Source: Actinomycetales bacterium | GTDB taxonomy: Bacteria; Actinomycetota; Actinomycetes; Actinomycetales; Actinomycetaceae | Assembly (NCBI GenBank): GCA_022838965.1 | Contig: JALHDK010000063.1 | Location: 1 to 10,130, forward strand | Length of the DNA: 10,130 bases | Direction of reading: 5' to 3' | Part shown: piece by piece, positions 1 through 7,909 of the stretch | How positions within the stretch are numbered: position 1 is the first letter of the stretch | Layout: every line of letters starts with the position of its first letter | Made by a program: the position numbers and the translations under genes | The notes under the pieces: generated by a model | Databases searched by the model: none | Seen by the model: the letters and a program-made list of their open reading frames with translations, nothing else | Told to the model about the DNA's origin: nothing

Positions 1-68
1 CGCTCGCCCACTCGGTGCGTCTGGGGCTGGCGCCCACCCGCGACCGGTGTCTCCAACTGACCGATTTC

Positions 69-105
69 GTGACACCGCACGGCAGGGCGGCGTTAGCCTC
101 ACACC
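69..105 (+). promoter_or_regulatory. Leaderless-type promoter of the mutarotase gene
   Basis: A -10 hexamer TAGCCT (94-99, fits actinobacterial TANNNT) lies six bases before the ATG at 106. A -35-like GTGACA (69-74, five of six matches to TTGACA) lies 19 bases upstream of it. There is no Shine-Dalgarno sequence before the ATG, so transcription probably begins at or next to the start codon. This is inferred from motif and spacing only. Confidence 0.55.
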
Positions 106-948
106 ATGAACGATCTTCCCGCCAGCGTGTCATTGTCCATCGGGCAGGGTGGCCTGCCCACCGTCGAGGTCGCGAGTGCGAAGGCGCGCGCCACGGTATA
201 CCTCTACGGCGCCAACGTGACCTCGTGGATCCCCGAGGGCCACGACCCGGTGCTGTGGCTGTCTCCCGGCTCGCAGTTCACCAAGGGACAGCCGATCCGG
301 GGCGGAATCCCCCTCTGCCTTCCCTGGTTCTCCAAGGGCCCCTCGGGCGACAAGGAGCCGATGCACGGCACCGCCCGCCTGTCGATGTGGGAACTCGCCA
401 GCGCGAAGGACGACGACGGAGACGTGACGCTGGTCCTCACGCTGCAGGACGCGGGCTGGTCGGCCCGGTTCACCATCGTCGTCGGCGGCACGCTGATCCT
501 CGAGCTGACCACCACGAACGACGGTGAGACGGACATGGTCGTGGAGGAGGCCTTCCACACCTACTTCGACGTCAAGGATGTCTCCGGCATCCGCATTGTC
601 GGACTCGACGGCGCCCCGTACCTCGACAAGGTGGCGGGCGGCACGGCCGTCCAAGAGGGTGACCTCGTCCTCGTCGACCGCACGGACCGCGTCTACGACT
701 CGACCGCCGGTGTCGAGATCGTCGATCCGGGCCGGAACCGGACCATCGCGATCGCCAAGTCCGATTCTGCGAACACCGTCGTGTGGAATCCCTGGTCGGA
801 GACCGTCAAGGGTCTCGGGGACATCCCCGACGAGGTGTGGCCGGAGTTCGTGTGCGTCGAGACCGCGAATGTCGGACCGAACGCCGCGACCCTCGCCCCC
901 GGCGAGTCGCACACCATCGCCACGACCTACACGGTGACGCTGACCTGA
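106..948 (+). CDS. D-hexose-6-phosphate mutarotase (aldose 1-epimerase family, YeaD-like)
   Basis: 280-residue cytoplasmic protein of the galactose mutarotase-like fold, of usual length for the glucose-6-phosphate 1-epimerase group (E. coli YeaD, yeast YMR099c). These enzymes interconvert the alpha and beta anomers of hexose 6-phosphates. Visible family marks are PIRGGIP with Arg65, MHGTAR with His87 and Arg91, the catalytic His151 in the HTYF motif, and the catalytic Glu252 in VCVETAN near the C-terminus. The arginines suit a phosphate-bearing substrate rather than free galactose. The ATG at 106 is chosen because the conserved N-terminal beta-sheet begins a few residues later and a TANNNT box sits six bases upstream; no ribosome binding site is visible, so the mRNA may be leaderless. 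The gene appears monocistronic: a strong hairpin at 982-1010 separates it from the exporter operon. The family assignment is firm; the exact sugar phosphate is inferred. Confidence 0.92.
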   Translation: MNDLPASVSLSIGQGGLPTVEVASAKARATVYLYGANVTSWIPEGHDPVLWLSPGSQFTKGQPIRGGIPLCLPWFSKGPSGDKEPMHGTARLSMWELASAKDDDGDVTLVLTLQDAGWSARFTIVVGGTLILELTTTNDGETDMVVEEAFHTYFDVKDVSGIRIVGLDGAPYLDKVAGGTAVQEGDLVLVDRTDRVYDSTAGVEIVDPGRNRTIAIAKSDSANTVVWNPWSETVKGLGDIPDEVWPEFVCVETANVGPNAATLAPGESHTIATTYTVTLT

Positions 949-981
949 TCACAGCGCCGGCACACGCCGGCCGTCCCACCC

Positions 982-1010
982 GAACGCCGCGGGAGCTCCC
1001 GTCGGCGTTC
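982..1010 (+). terminator. Hairpin terminator after the mutarotase gene (no U-tract)
   Basis: A near-perfect inverted repeat: GAACGCCG-CGGGAG pairs with CTCCCGTCGGCGTTC, a 14-bp stem with one bulged base and essentially no loop beyond the central GGGAGCTCCC. No T-run follows, as is common for actinobacterial intrinsic terminators. It lies 33 bp after the mutarotase stop and just before the putative exporter promoter, so termination is the simplest role. A regulatory palindrome is the alternative. Confidence 0.55.
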
Positions 1011-1021
1011 GCGCGCGGGGT

Positions 1022-1050
1022 TACGCTGGGGCCCACACGTCATTGAAAGG
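1022..1050 (+). promoter_or_regulatory. Putative promoter -10 and ribosome binding site of the exporter operon
   Basis: TACGCT (1022-1027) fits the TANNNT -10 consensus and would start transcription near 1034. GAAAGG (1045-1050) is a Shine-Dalgarno-like sequence eight bases before the TTG start at 1059. No convincing -35 box is visible. The GAAAGG decides the TTG start, because no ATG or GTG with better spacing precedes the conserved N-terminus. Confidence 0.4.
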
Positions 1051-1058
1051 CACCCGGC

Positions 1059-2792
1059 TTGCTGTTCACGCTCTCCATGCGCTACCTGCGCCCTTACATG
1101 CCCGCCGTGTACGCGGTCATCCTGTTGCAGATCGTGCAGACCATCACCGCGCTGTCGCTCCCCACGCTGAACGCCGAGATCATCGATCAGGGCGTCGTCC
1201 GTGGCGACATTCCGTTCATCTGGCGAACGGGAGGCCTGATGCTGGCGATCTCCGCCGTCCAGGTGGGGTGCGCCATCGGAGCGGCCTACCTCGGCGCCCG
1301 GACGGCCATGTCCGTGGGCCGGGACATGCGTCGGGATGTCTTCGGCACCGTCCAGACCTTCGGCACGATCGAACTCAGCCGGTTCGGGCCGCCCTCGCTC
1401 ATCACACGGTCGACCAACGACGTCCAGCAGATCCAGGTGGTCCTGATGATCACCTTCACGATCATGGTGCAGGTCCCCATCATGCTGTTCGGCGGGGTGT
1501 TCATGGCGATGCGTCAGGACGCCCAGCTCGCGTGGCTCCTCGTCGCGATCGTCCCGGTGCTCGGCGGGGTGGTCGGCCTCGCCATGCTTCGGATGGGCCC
1601 GCTCTTCAAACTGATGCAGGCCCGTCTCGATGCGATCAACACCGTGCTGCGCGAACAGCTCGCCGGGGTCAGCGTCATCCGGGCGTTCGTCCGCCAGCAG
1701 GCCGAGCGTGCGCGGTTTGACCGCGTCAACACGGACCTCTTCGACACCTCCGTTCGCGTGGGGCTCTGGATGGCCTTCCTGTTCCCGGCCGTCCAGGCGA
1801 TCGTGTTCTCGGCCCAGGTGGGCGTCATCTGGTTCGGCGGTCTGCGGATCGACGCCGGAGGCATGGAGGTCGGCTCGCTCATCGCGTTCATCAACTACCT
1901 GATGCAGATCTTCATGTCGGTGATGATGGCGACGATGATGTTCATGATCGTTCCCCGCGGCGAGGTCAGCGCGGACCGGATCAACGAGGTCATCTCCGCC
2001 ACACCGGCGATTCGTGCCCCTGAGTCCGCGACGTCGCTGCCCGCCGCCCCGCTGGTGTTCAGGTTCGAGGACGTGGGGTTCCGCTACCCCGGCGCCGAGC
2101 AGGACGTCCTCACCGGCCTCTCCCTGACCCTGCGTCCCGGGACGACCACGGCCGTCGTGGGTTCCACCGGTTCCGGGAAGACCACCCTCGTCAATCTCCT
2201 GCCCCGCCTGCTCGAGGCGACCTCCGGACGGATCACGGCGGGAGGCGTCCCGATCACCGACGTTGACCCCACCGCCCTGCGGCAGCGGATCGCCCTCGTG
2301 CCCCAGCGGACGTTCCTCTTCTCCGGGACCATCGCGTCGAACCTGCGGCTCGGGAGGCCGGATGCCAGCGACGAGCAGCTCTGGGAGGCCCTGGACGCCG
2401 CGCAGGCCACCGAGTTCGTCTCTGAGCTCCCCGGGGGGCTCGAGGCGCCCGTCGAACAGGGCGGCCGGAACTTCTCCGGCGGGCAGCGCCAGCGCCTCAC
2501 GATCGCGCGGGCCCTCGTGCGCGCAGCCGACCTCACGATCTTCGACGACTCCTTCTCCGCCCTCGACTACGCCACCGACCTCAAGCTCCGTGGCGCGCTG
2601 CGCACCGTCCTGCGGGACGGGGCCGTGCTGATCGTGGCGCAGCGGGTGGCCACCGTTCGCGGCGCGGACGCGATCGTCGTGCTCGACGGCGGACGCATGG
2701 TCGGTCTCGGCACCCACGCGGAGCTGATGGCCGGGTGCGTGACGTACCGGGAGATCGTCCTCTCCCAGCTCTCCGCGGAGGAGGCAGCATGA
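1059..2792 (+). CDS. ABC exporter half-transporter, degenerate-site subunit (heterodimer partner 1)
   Basis: 577-residue fusion of an ABC exporter membrane domain (about residues 10-300, six predicted helices) and a nucleotide-binding domain (about 330-570). In the NBD I see Walker A GSTGSGKT (368-375), Q-loop Gln416, signature FSGGQ (472-476) and Walker B ending Asp496. The catalytic glutamate position is Asp497 and the switch-histidine position is Gln528. A canonical signature with a broken Walker B and H-loop is the pattern of the TM287/LmrC/BmrC-type subunit of heterodimeric exporters, whose composite site binds ATP but hydrolyses it poorly. The last membrane helix is methionine-rich (seven Met between 282 and 296). 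Translation starts at TTG behind GAAAGG. The stop overlaps the start of the partner gene by ATGA, pointing to translational coupling and 1:1 assembly in the cytoplasmic membrane. The substrate (drug, lipid or peptide) cannot be told from sequence. Confidence 0.93.
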   Translation: MLFTLSMRYLRPYMPAVYAVILLQIVQTITALSLPTLNAEIIDQGVVRGDIPFIWRTGGLMLAISAVQVGCAIGAAYLGARTAMSVGRDMRRDVFGTVQTFGTIELSRFGPPSLITRSTNDVQQIQVVLMITFTIMVQVPIMLFGGVFMAMRQDAQLAWLLVAIVPVLGGVVGLAMLRMGPLFKLMQARLDAINTVLREQLAGVSVIRAFVRQQAERARFDRVNTDLFDTSVRVGLWMAFLFPAVQAIVFSAQVGVIWFGGLRIDAGGMEVGSLIAFINYLMQIFMSVMMATMMFMIVPRGEVSADRINEVISATPAIRAPESATSLPAAPLVFRFEDVGFRYPGAEQDVLTGLSLTLRPGTTTAVVGSTGSGKTTLVNLLPRLLEATSGRITAGGVPITDVDPTALRQRIALVPQRTFLFSGTIASNLRLGRPDASDEQLWEALDAAQATEFVSELPGGLEAPVEQGGRNFSGGQRQRLTIARALVRAADLTIFDDSFSALDYATDLKLRGALRTVLRDGAVLIVAQRVATVRGADAIVVLDGGRMVGLGTHAELMAGCVTYREIVLSQLSAEEAA

Positions 2793-4720
2793 GCCACGCG
2801 CCGCGCGGAGGTCCCGTCGGCGGGCCATTCGGCAGGACCGTCGATCCCACCCGCAAGGCGAAGGACTTCCGCGCCGCCTTCACGCGGCTGGTGCGCACCC
2901 TCCACCCGCAGCGCTTCCGCATGGCCGCCGTCGTGACCGCCACCGCGATCTCGGTGTTCCTCAACGTCCTCGGACCCAAGGTGCTCGGCGACGCCACCAA
3001 CGTCATCTTCGCCGGGGTCGTTGGACGGATGGTCCCCGCCGGGGTGACGAAGGACGAGGCGGTGGCCGCGCTGCGGGCCGCGGGGGAGACCAACCTCGCC
3101 GACATGATCGCCGCCGTCGACTTCGTGCCCGGCCAGGGGATCGACCTGACGCTGCTCGGCCAGACGGTGCTGACGGTGCTCGCCCTGTACCTGGGCGCGG
3201 CCTTCGCAGCGCTCATCGCCGCGCGGATCCTCACCAGGGTCGTGCAGGAGACCGCGTTCGTCCTGCGCCGGACGGTGCAGGAGAAGATCGACCGCCTGCC
3301 GCTGGGCTATCTCGCGGGCCACGCGCGGGGGGACGTCCTCTCCCGTGTCACCAACGACATCGACAACATCGCCCAGACCCTGCAGCAGACCCTCTCCCAG
3401 ATCGTCACGTCCATCCTCACGGTGGTCGGAGTCCTCGGCATGATGATCTGGCTGTCCTGGCATCTCGCCCTCATCGCGCTCGTGGTGGTGCCCGTCTCCG
3501 CGTTCGTCACCCTGTCCATCGCCCGGCGCGCCCAGCCGAACTTCGTCCGGCAGTGGAGGGCGACGGGCGACGTGGGTGGCATCGTCGAGGAGGCCTTCAC
3601 GGGACACGAGGTGATCGCGGCCTTCGGTGCCGAGGGGCGTTTCGCGCAGGACTTCGCGGTCTCCAACAACGAGCTGCACGACGCGTCGTGGCGTGCGCAG
3701 TTCATCTCCAACACGATGATGCCCACCATGATGTTCCTCTCCAACGTCTCCTATGTGGCCGTGGCGGTCGTCGGGGGGCTCAGGGTGCTGAGCGGCAGCA
3801 TCACGTTGGGTGAGGTGCAGGCCTTCATCCAGTACACCCGGCAGTTCAACCAGCCCCTCGCCCAGCTCGCCTCGATGGCGAACCTGCTGCAGTCGGGCCT
3901 TGCCTCGGCCGAGCGCGTCTTCGAACTCCTGGACGCCGAGGAGGAGACTCCCGATGTGGTGACTGCCGCCCTGCCCGCCACCGTGGGCGAGGTGGTGTTC
4001 GACCAGGTCACCTTCTCGTACACGCCCGGGCTCCCTGTCATCACGAACCTCTCGCTCGCGGTGGAGCGCGGCCAGACGGTGGCCATCGTCGGTCCGACCG
4101 GAGCCGGCAAGACCACGCTCGTCAACCTCCTCATGCGCTTCTACGACCTGGACTCGGGGCGCATCCTCATCGACGGCGTGGACACCGCCACGGTCTCGCG
4201 TGACGATGTGCGGTCCCGCATCGGGATGGTGCTGCAGGACACGTGGCTGCTGGAGGCGACGATCGCCGAGAACATCACCTATGCGCGCCCCGAGGCGAGC
4301 GAGGAGGAGATGCTGGCGGCCGCCGTCGCGACCAACGTGGACCGGCTGGTCCGCACCCTCCCGGACGGCTACGCCACGGTCGTGACGGATGAGTCCATCT
4401 CTGCCGGCGAGAAGCAGCTGATCACGATCGCACGCGCGTTCCTGGCCGACCCGCAGATCCTCGTGCTGGACGAGGCGACATCCTCGGTGGACACCCGGAC
4501 CGAGGTGCTCGTGCAACAGGCGATGCACGCCCTGCGCCGGGGGCGCACCTCCTTCATCATCGCGCACCGCCTCTCCACCATCCGGGACGCCGACCTCATC
4601 GTGGTGATGGAGCACGGCGACGTCGTCGAACAGGGCACCCACGCCCAGCTGCTAGCGGCGGGCGGTGCCTACGCCCGGCTCTACCAGGCTCAGTTCGAGG
4701 CTGCGATCAGCGAGGACTAG
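2789..4720 (+). CDS. ABC exporter half-transporter, catalytic subunit (heterodimer partner 2)
   Basis: 643-residue half-transporter with a basic, Gly/Pro-rich cytoplasmic N-terminus of about 40 residues, a six-helix membrane domain (about 43-370) and an NBD (about 400-640). Walker A is GPTGAGKT (435-442), the Q-loop Gln is 483, Walker B runs ILVLDE with Asp561 and catalytic Glu562, and the switch histidine is His593 in IAHRLST. The signature is altered to ISAGEKQ (537-543) in place of LSGGQRQ. In the head-to-tail dimer this altered signature faces the defective Walker B of the upstream subunit, while its intact Walker motifs face that subunit's FSGGQ. This is exactly the asymmetry of TM288/LmrD/BmrD-type partners. 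A long segment between helices 1 and 2 (about 65-118) should lie outside the membrane. I chose the ATG at 2789, which overlaps the previous stop, over an upstream in-frame GTG at 2735 inside that gene. The gene ends 36 bp from the convergent M3 peptidase gene. Confidence 0.93.
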   Translation: MSHAPRGGPVGGPFGRTVDPTRKAKDFRAAFTRLVRTLHPQRFRMAAVVTATAISVFLNVLGPKVLGDATNVIFAGVVGRMVPAGVTKDEAVAALRAAGETNLADMIAAVDFVPGQGIDLTLLGQTVLTVLALYLGAAFAALIAARILTRVVQETAFVLRRTVQEKIDRLPLGYLAGHARGDVLSRVTNDIDNIAQTLQQTLSQIVTSILTVVGVLGMMIWLSWHLALIALVVVPVSAFVTLSIARRAQPNFVRQWRATGDVGGIVEEAFTGHEVIAAFGAEGRFAQDFAVSNNELHDASWRAQFISNTMMPTMMFLSNVSYVAVAVVGGLRVLSGSITLGEVQAFIQYTRQFNQPLAQLASMANLLQSGLASAERVFELLDAEEETPDVVTAALPATVGEVVFDQVTFSYTPGLPVITNLSLAVERGQTVAIVGPTGAGKTTLVNLLMRFYDLDSGRILIDGVDTATVSRDDVRSRIGMVLQDTWLLEATIAENITYARPEASEEEMLAAAVATNVDRLVRTLPDGYATVVTDESISAGEKQLITIARAFLADPQILVLDEATSSVDTRTEVLVQQAMHALRRGRTSFIIAHRLSTIRDADLIVVMEHGDVVEQGTHAQLLAAGGAYARLYQAQFEAAISED

Positions 4721-4756
4721 CGTCCGGGGGCACGACGACGCCGGTCGCGGCGCCGG

Positions 4757-6820
4757 TCACTCCAGCCCCCGCCGCCGCAGGAGCGGGCCGATGTCCGCGT
4801 CCCGCCCACGGAATGCGCGGAACGACTCCAGCGGGTCGCGGGAGTTGCCCCGCGAGAGGAGTTCGTCCCGGAACCGCTGGCCCGCGGCACGGTTGAGGCC
4901 TCCGTCCCCGTCGTGCGCGGCCTCCTGCGTGAACCACTCCACGGTGTCCGCGTCCAGCACCTCGGACCAGATGTAGGAGTAGTAGCTGGCGTCATAGCCG
5001 CCCCCGAACGCGTGGTTGAAGTACGTGGAACGGTACCGCGGCGGGACAAGGTCCCAGGCCAGCCCCGCGGCCTCGAGGGCGGCTGTCTCGAACTCCGCGA
5101 CGGCGGCGGGGTCGTCCGGGACCTCCTCCGGTGCCAGCCGATGCCACGCCTGGTCGATCACCGCGGCGGCCAGGTACTCCGACGTGGCGAATCCCTGGCC
5201 GAAACTCCGCATGGCCACCAGCCTGTCCAGCAGGTCGTCCGGGAGAGGCTCACCCGTCCGGTGGTGACGGGCGAAGTTGGCCACGACGGCGCGGTTCGCC
5301 AGCCACATCTCGTTCACCTGGGAGGGGAACTCCACGAAGTCGGGGGGCACCTCGGTTCCCGAGAGGCTCGGGTGGGTGACGTTGGAGAACATGGCGTGCA
5401 GGGCGTGACCGAACTCGTGGAACGCCGTCGTCACCTCGTCCCATGTCAGGAGGGTGGGCTCTCCCGCCGCGGGCCGGGTGATGTTGAGGTTGTTCATCAC
5501 CACCGGCCGTCGCCCCAGCAGGTGGGACTGGTCCACCAGGTTGTGCATCCACGCGCCGCCGCGCTTGCCCTTGCGGGCGAAGTAGTCCCCGAGGAACAGG
5601 GCCAGCAGGGTCCCGTCCTCCTCCCTCACCTCCCAGATCCGCACGTCCGGGGAGTAGCCGTGGAGGTCGGCCCGCTCGTGGAAGGTGATGCCGTAGAGCC
5701 GCTCGGCGGCCCAGAAGACGCCGTTCACCAGCACGGAGTCAAGCTCGAGGTAGGGGCGCAGCACCTCGTCGTCCACGGAGTACCACTGCCGTCGCAGGCG
5801 CTCGGAGGCGTGCATCCAGTCGGCCGCGGTGAACGCACCGGCCGTGAGCCGGGCGAGCTGCTCCCCCTCGCGACGGGCGTTGCGTCCCGCTGCCGGGGCA
5901 AGCCCGGCCAGCCGCTCCGCCACCGCGGCGGCGGATTTCGCGGTGCCCTGCTCCGCCACGGCCGCGGCATGGCAGCTGTGGCCCAGCAGCCGGGCCCGCT
6001 CCGCACGGAGCCGGGCGAGCGTCAGGACGAGCGTCCGGGTGTCGGTGGCAGGGTCATGGCCGTCCCCGCGGGTCAGGGACGCGGCCATGAGTCGTGTCCG
6101 CGTCCCCGGGTTCTCGAGACGGGCGAGCAGCGGCTGCTGCGTCGGGGCGAGGAGGGTCACCAGCCAGCCCTCCGCGCCGCGGTCCCGCGCGGCCTGGGCG
6201 AGAGCGTCCAGGGTCTCCGGGTCCAGGCCGGCGAGGGAAGCCGGGTCAGTGAAGAGCTGGGCGGCCTCCTCCAGTCCCCGGGTCGCCCGCTGCGAGAACT
6301 CCGTCTCGGCGGCGGCGATGCGCTGGTTGAGGTCCCGGAGCCGGTGCTGGTCCTCCGGTGGCAGGCCCACGCCGGCGCGGCGGAAGTCCCGCAGGTATTC
6401 CTCGAGAAGCCACGCTGTCTCGGGGTCGAGACGGTCCTTCACCGCCTCGAGGGCTTCCAGCCGACTGAAGATGCGGGGGTCGAGGTGCAGGGCATCGGCG
6501 TGGGCGGAGAGCTGCGGCATGAACTCCGCCTCCAGGGCGTCCCACTCCGCACCCCCCACGGACTCCATCATCGTGAAGCCGACGGGCAGGACGCGGGAGA
6601 GGAGCTGGCCGGAGCGCTCCAGCGCCAGGAGCGTGTTCTCCACGGTCGCGGGCTCGGCGTTCGTTGCGATTGCCTCCCACTCGACGCGCTGGTCCGCGAG
6701 CCCGGCAGCGAGGGCGGCGCGGACGTTCCGGGGAGTGGCGGCGCTGAAGTCCGGAAGTTCGAGGGGCAGGGTGGAGGGTGCGGCGTACGGGTTCCCGGGA
6801 GGCAGCGGCATGGGAGCCAT
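4757..6820 (-). CDS. M3 family zinc metallopeptidase (Dcp/oligopeptidase A-like)
   Basis: 687 residues, the same size class as E. coli peptidyl-dipeptidase Dcp (about 681) and oligopeptidase A. M3 enzymes are helical cytoplasmic proteins that degrade short peptides inside a closed channel. The zinc motif HEFGH supplies His468, catalytic Glu469 and His472. The third ligand is Glu497 in FVEFPSQ, 29 residues after the first His, the spacing found in Dcp. The substrate-binding Tyr/Gly region is present as HAFGGGYDASYYSYIW (603-618), followed by EVLDAD. No signal peptide is seen. The ATG at 6820 follows GGTGGAGG with a short four-base gap; an in-frame ATG three codons later is possible. The upstream GNAT/pyrophosphohydrolase gene ends only 12 bp before, so co-transcription is likely. 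Whether it is a dipeptidyl carboxypeptidase or an endo-oligopeptidase cannot be decided from sequence alone. Confidence 0.93.
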   Translation of the reverse strand: MAPMPLPPGNPYAAPSTLPLELPDFSAATPRNVRAALAAGLADQRVEWEAIATNAEPATVENTLLALERSGQLLSRVLPVGFTMMESVGGAEWDALEAEFMPQLSAHADALHLDPRIFSRLEALEAVKDRLDPETAWLLEEYLRDFRRAGVGLPPEDQHRLRDLNQRIAAAETEFSQRATRGLEEAAQLFTDPASLAGLDPETLDALAQAARDRGAEGWLVTLLAPTQQPLLARLENPGTRTRLMAASLTRGDGHDPATDTRTLVLTLARLRAERARLLGHSCHAAAVAEQGTAKSAAAVAERLAGLAPAAGRNARREGEQLARLTAGAFTAADWMHASERLRRQWYSVDDEVLRPYLELDSVLVNGVFWAAERLYGITFHERADLHGYSPDVRIWEVREEDGTLLALFLGDYFARKGKRGGAWMHNLVDQSHLLGRRPVVMNNLNITRPAAGEPTLLTWDEVTTAFHEFGHALHAMFSNVTHPSLSGTEVPPDFVEFPSQVNEMWLANRAVVANFARHHRTGEPLPDDLLDRLVAMRSFGQGFATSEYLAAAVIDQAWHRLAPEEVPDDPAAVAEFETAALEAAGLAWDLVPPRYRSTYFNHAFGGGYDASYYSYIWSEVLDADTVEWFTQEAAHDGDGGLNRAAGQRFRDELLSRGNSRDPLESFRAFRGRDADIGPLLRRRGLE

Positions 6821-6832
6821 TCTGCCTCCACC

Positions 6833-7888
6833 TCAGGTGATCTGCCCCGGGCGAAGCCGCGCCGCCGCCAGCACCTCGGCGATGCGCGGTTCGAAGAATC
6901 CCGGACCCTTGAGGACCTTGCCGTCCGGCCGGTAGATCGGGCGCCCGTCCTCGCCGAGCTTGGAGAGGTTCGAGCGCTGCACCGCCCGGAGGACCTCGTC
7001 CAGGGGGATGCCGGTCTCGAGCGCCATGCCGTACACCACGTAGATCAGATCGGCGAGCGCGTCGGCTGCGCCGACGGTGTCGCGCCGGCCGTCGTCGGCG
7101 GCACGGGCGGCGGCGACCGCCTGCAGGATGGCGTGTTCGGCGGCGTCGCCATAGATCGCGCCCACCAGTTCGGCGAACTCCTCGGCGATGAGGGACATCC
7201 TCATGTGCACCCGGTCGATCGCCACATTCGCTGGTCCCGTGGCGATGGGCAGGTTGTAGGTGAGATGGAACTGCCGTACCAGCGCCTCCGGATCACGGGG
7301 GTTCGGGATGGGGGGAAGGTGCTCCTCGGGTCCGAACCAGGGGGAGGCGGGGGTGCGGGGGTCGTCACGGAGGAGCGAGCCCACCCAGAGGTCCCGCCAG
7401 GGGGCGTCCGGGTTCCGGTCGGGCAGTGCCGCGCGCCGGGTTCCTTCGAGGTGGAAGCCGTGCCGCCAGACGGCACGCCACGACGCCCAGTTGCCCACTC
7501 CCGCGCTCCAGCGCACCCGTGCCAGGCCCAGGTCCCGGAAGGCGACGTCCAGGGCGAGGTCCAGGGCGTCGTGCAGGATGCCCCGCCCGCGGAACGGCTC
7601 GGCGATCCAGAAGCCGATCTCGGCCGAGGTGGCATCCCGGTCATGCAGGTCGATCATGCCGGCGAGGTGGCCCTCCCAGCGGATGGCCCAGCACGCCCCG
7701 CCGGCCTCCCACAGGGCGGGGGCGTATCCGGTCACGAAGGCGACGGCGTCGTCCTCGGTGTAGGGCGACGGGACGGTGGTCCACTGGGAGATCTCCGGAT
7801 CCCGGCAGGCGCGGGCGATGGCCGGGACGTCCGCCGGCGTGGGGGCGGACAGCTCGATGACCGATCGACGGACGACGGCGTGATCCAT
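6833..7888 (-). CDS. GNAT N-acetyltransferase fused to MazG/PRA-PH-like NTP pyrophosphohydrolase
   Basis: A single open frame of 351 residues with two unrelated domains. Residues about 10-178 are a RimJ/RimL-type GNAT domain: it opens IELSAPTPADVPAI, has a beta-4/alpha-3 acetyl-CoA loop EPFRGRGI (97-104) and the late NWASWRAVWRHGF helix-turn typical of the family. A proline-rich linker (about 178-198) follows. Residues about 199-335 are an all-alpha NTP pyrophosphohydrolase of the MazG/PRA-PH superfamily: IAEEFAEL (Glu237, Glu240) and DALADLIYVVYG (Asp276, Asp280) are the acidic Mg-binding helices, and the end SNLSKLG...GRPIYRPDGKVLKGP is the usual tail of stand-alone MazG-like proteins. Such enzymes cleave NTPs or dNTPs to NMP and pyrophosphate; the acetyl acceptor is unknown. 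The ATG at 7888 lacks a Shine-Dalgarno sequence but has TAGGCT seven bases upstream, suggesting leaderless transcription. It lies 21 bp after the FKBP gene and 12 bp before the M3 gene. Confidence 0.85.
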   Translation of the reverse strand: MDHAVVRRSVIELSAPTPADVPAIARACRDPEISQWTTVPSPYTEDDAVAFVTGYAPALWEAGGACWAIRWEGHLAGMIDLHDRDATSAEIGFWIAEPFRGRGILHDALDLALDVAFRDLGLARVRWSAGVGNWASWRAVWRHGFHLEGTRRAALPDRNPDAPWRDLWVGSLLRDDPRTPASPWFGPEEHLPPIPNPRDPEALVRQFHLTYNLPIATGPANVAIDRVHMRMSLIAEEFAELVGAIYGDAAEHAILQAVAAARAADDGRRDTVGAADALADLIYVVYGMALETGIPLDEVLRAVQRSNLSKLGEDGRPIYRPDGKVLKGPGFFEPRIAEVLAAARLRPGQIT

Positions 7889-7895
7889 GGAGGTG

Positions 7896-7901
7896 AGCCT
7901 A
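7896..7901 (-). promoter_or_regulatory. Putative internal leaderless promoter (-10 TAGGCT) before the GNAT/NTP-PPase gene
   Basis: Read on the minus strand, TAGGCT (TANNNT type) ends seven bases before the ATG at 7888, with CACCTCC between, which is an anti-Shine-Dalgarno-like rather than a ribosome-binding sequence. This fits an mRNA beginning at the start codon. No clear -35 is visible, and the gene may also be read through from the FKBP gene. Confidence 0.4.
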
Positions 7902-7909
7902 ACGCGCGC

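Noticed and set aside
1..105. Possible tail of an upstream gene, or the start of a divergent gene, at the left edge.
   Set aside because: Short open stretches exist in several frames but none has a recognisable motif, codon pattern or ribosome binding site; too little sequence to call.
927..4642. Long minus-strand frames (633 and 691 codons) antisense to the two ABC exporter genes.
   Set aside because: They are His/Asp/Gly/Arg-rich shadow translations without recognisable motifs. The plus strand carries full ABC exporter signatures across the same span.
4721..4756. Terminator between the convergent exporter and M3 genes.
   Set aside because: The 36-bp gap has GC-rich direct repeats of GCCGGTC but no convincing hairpin with unpaired tail.
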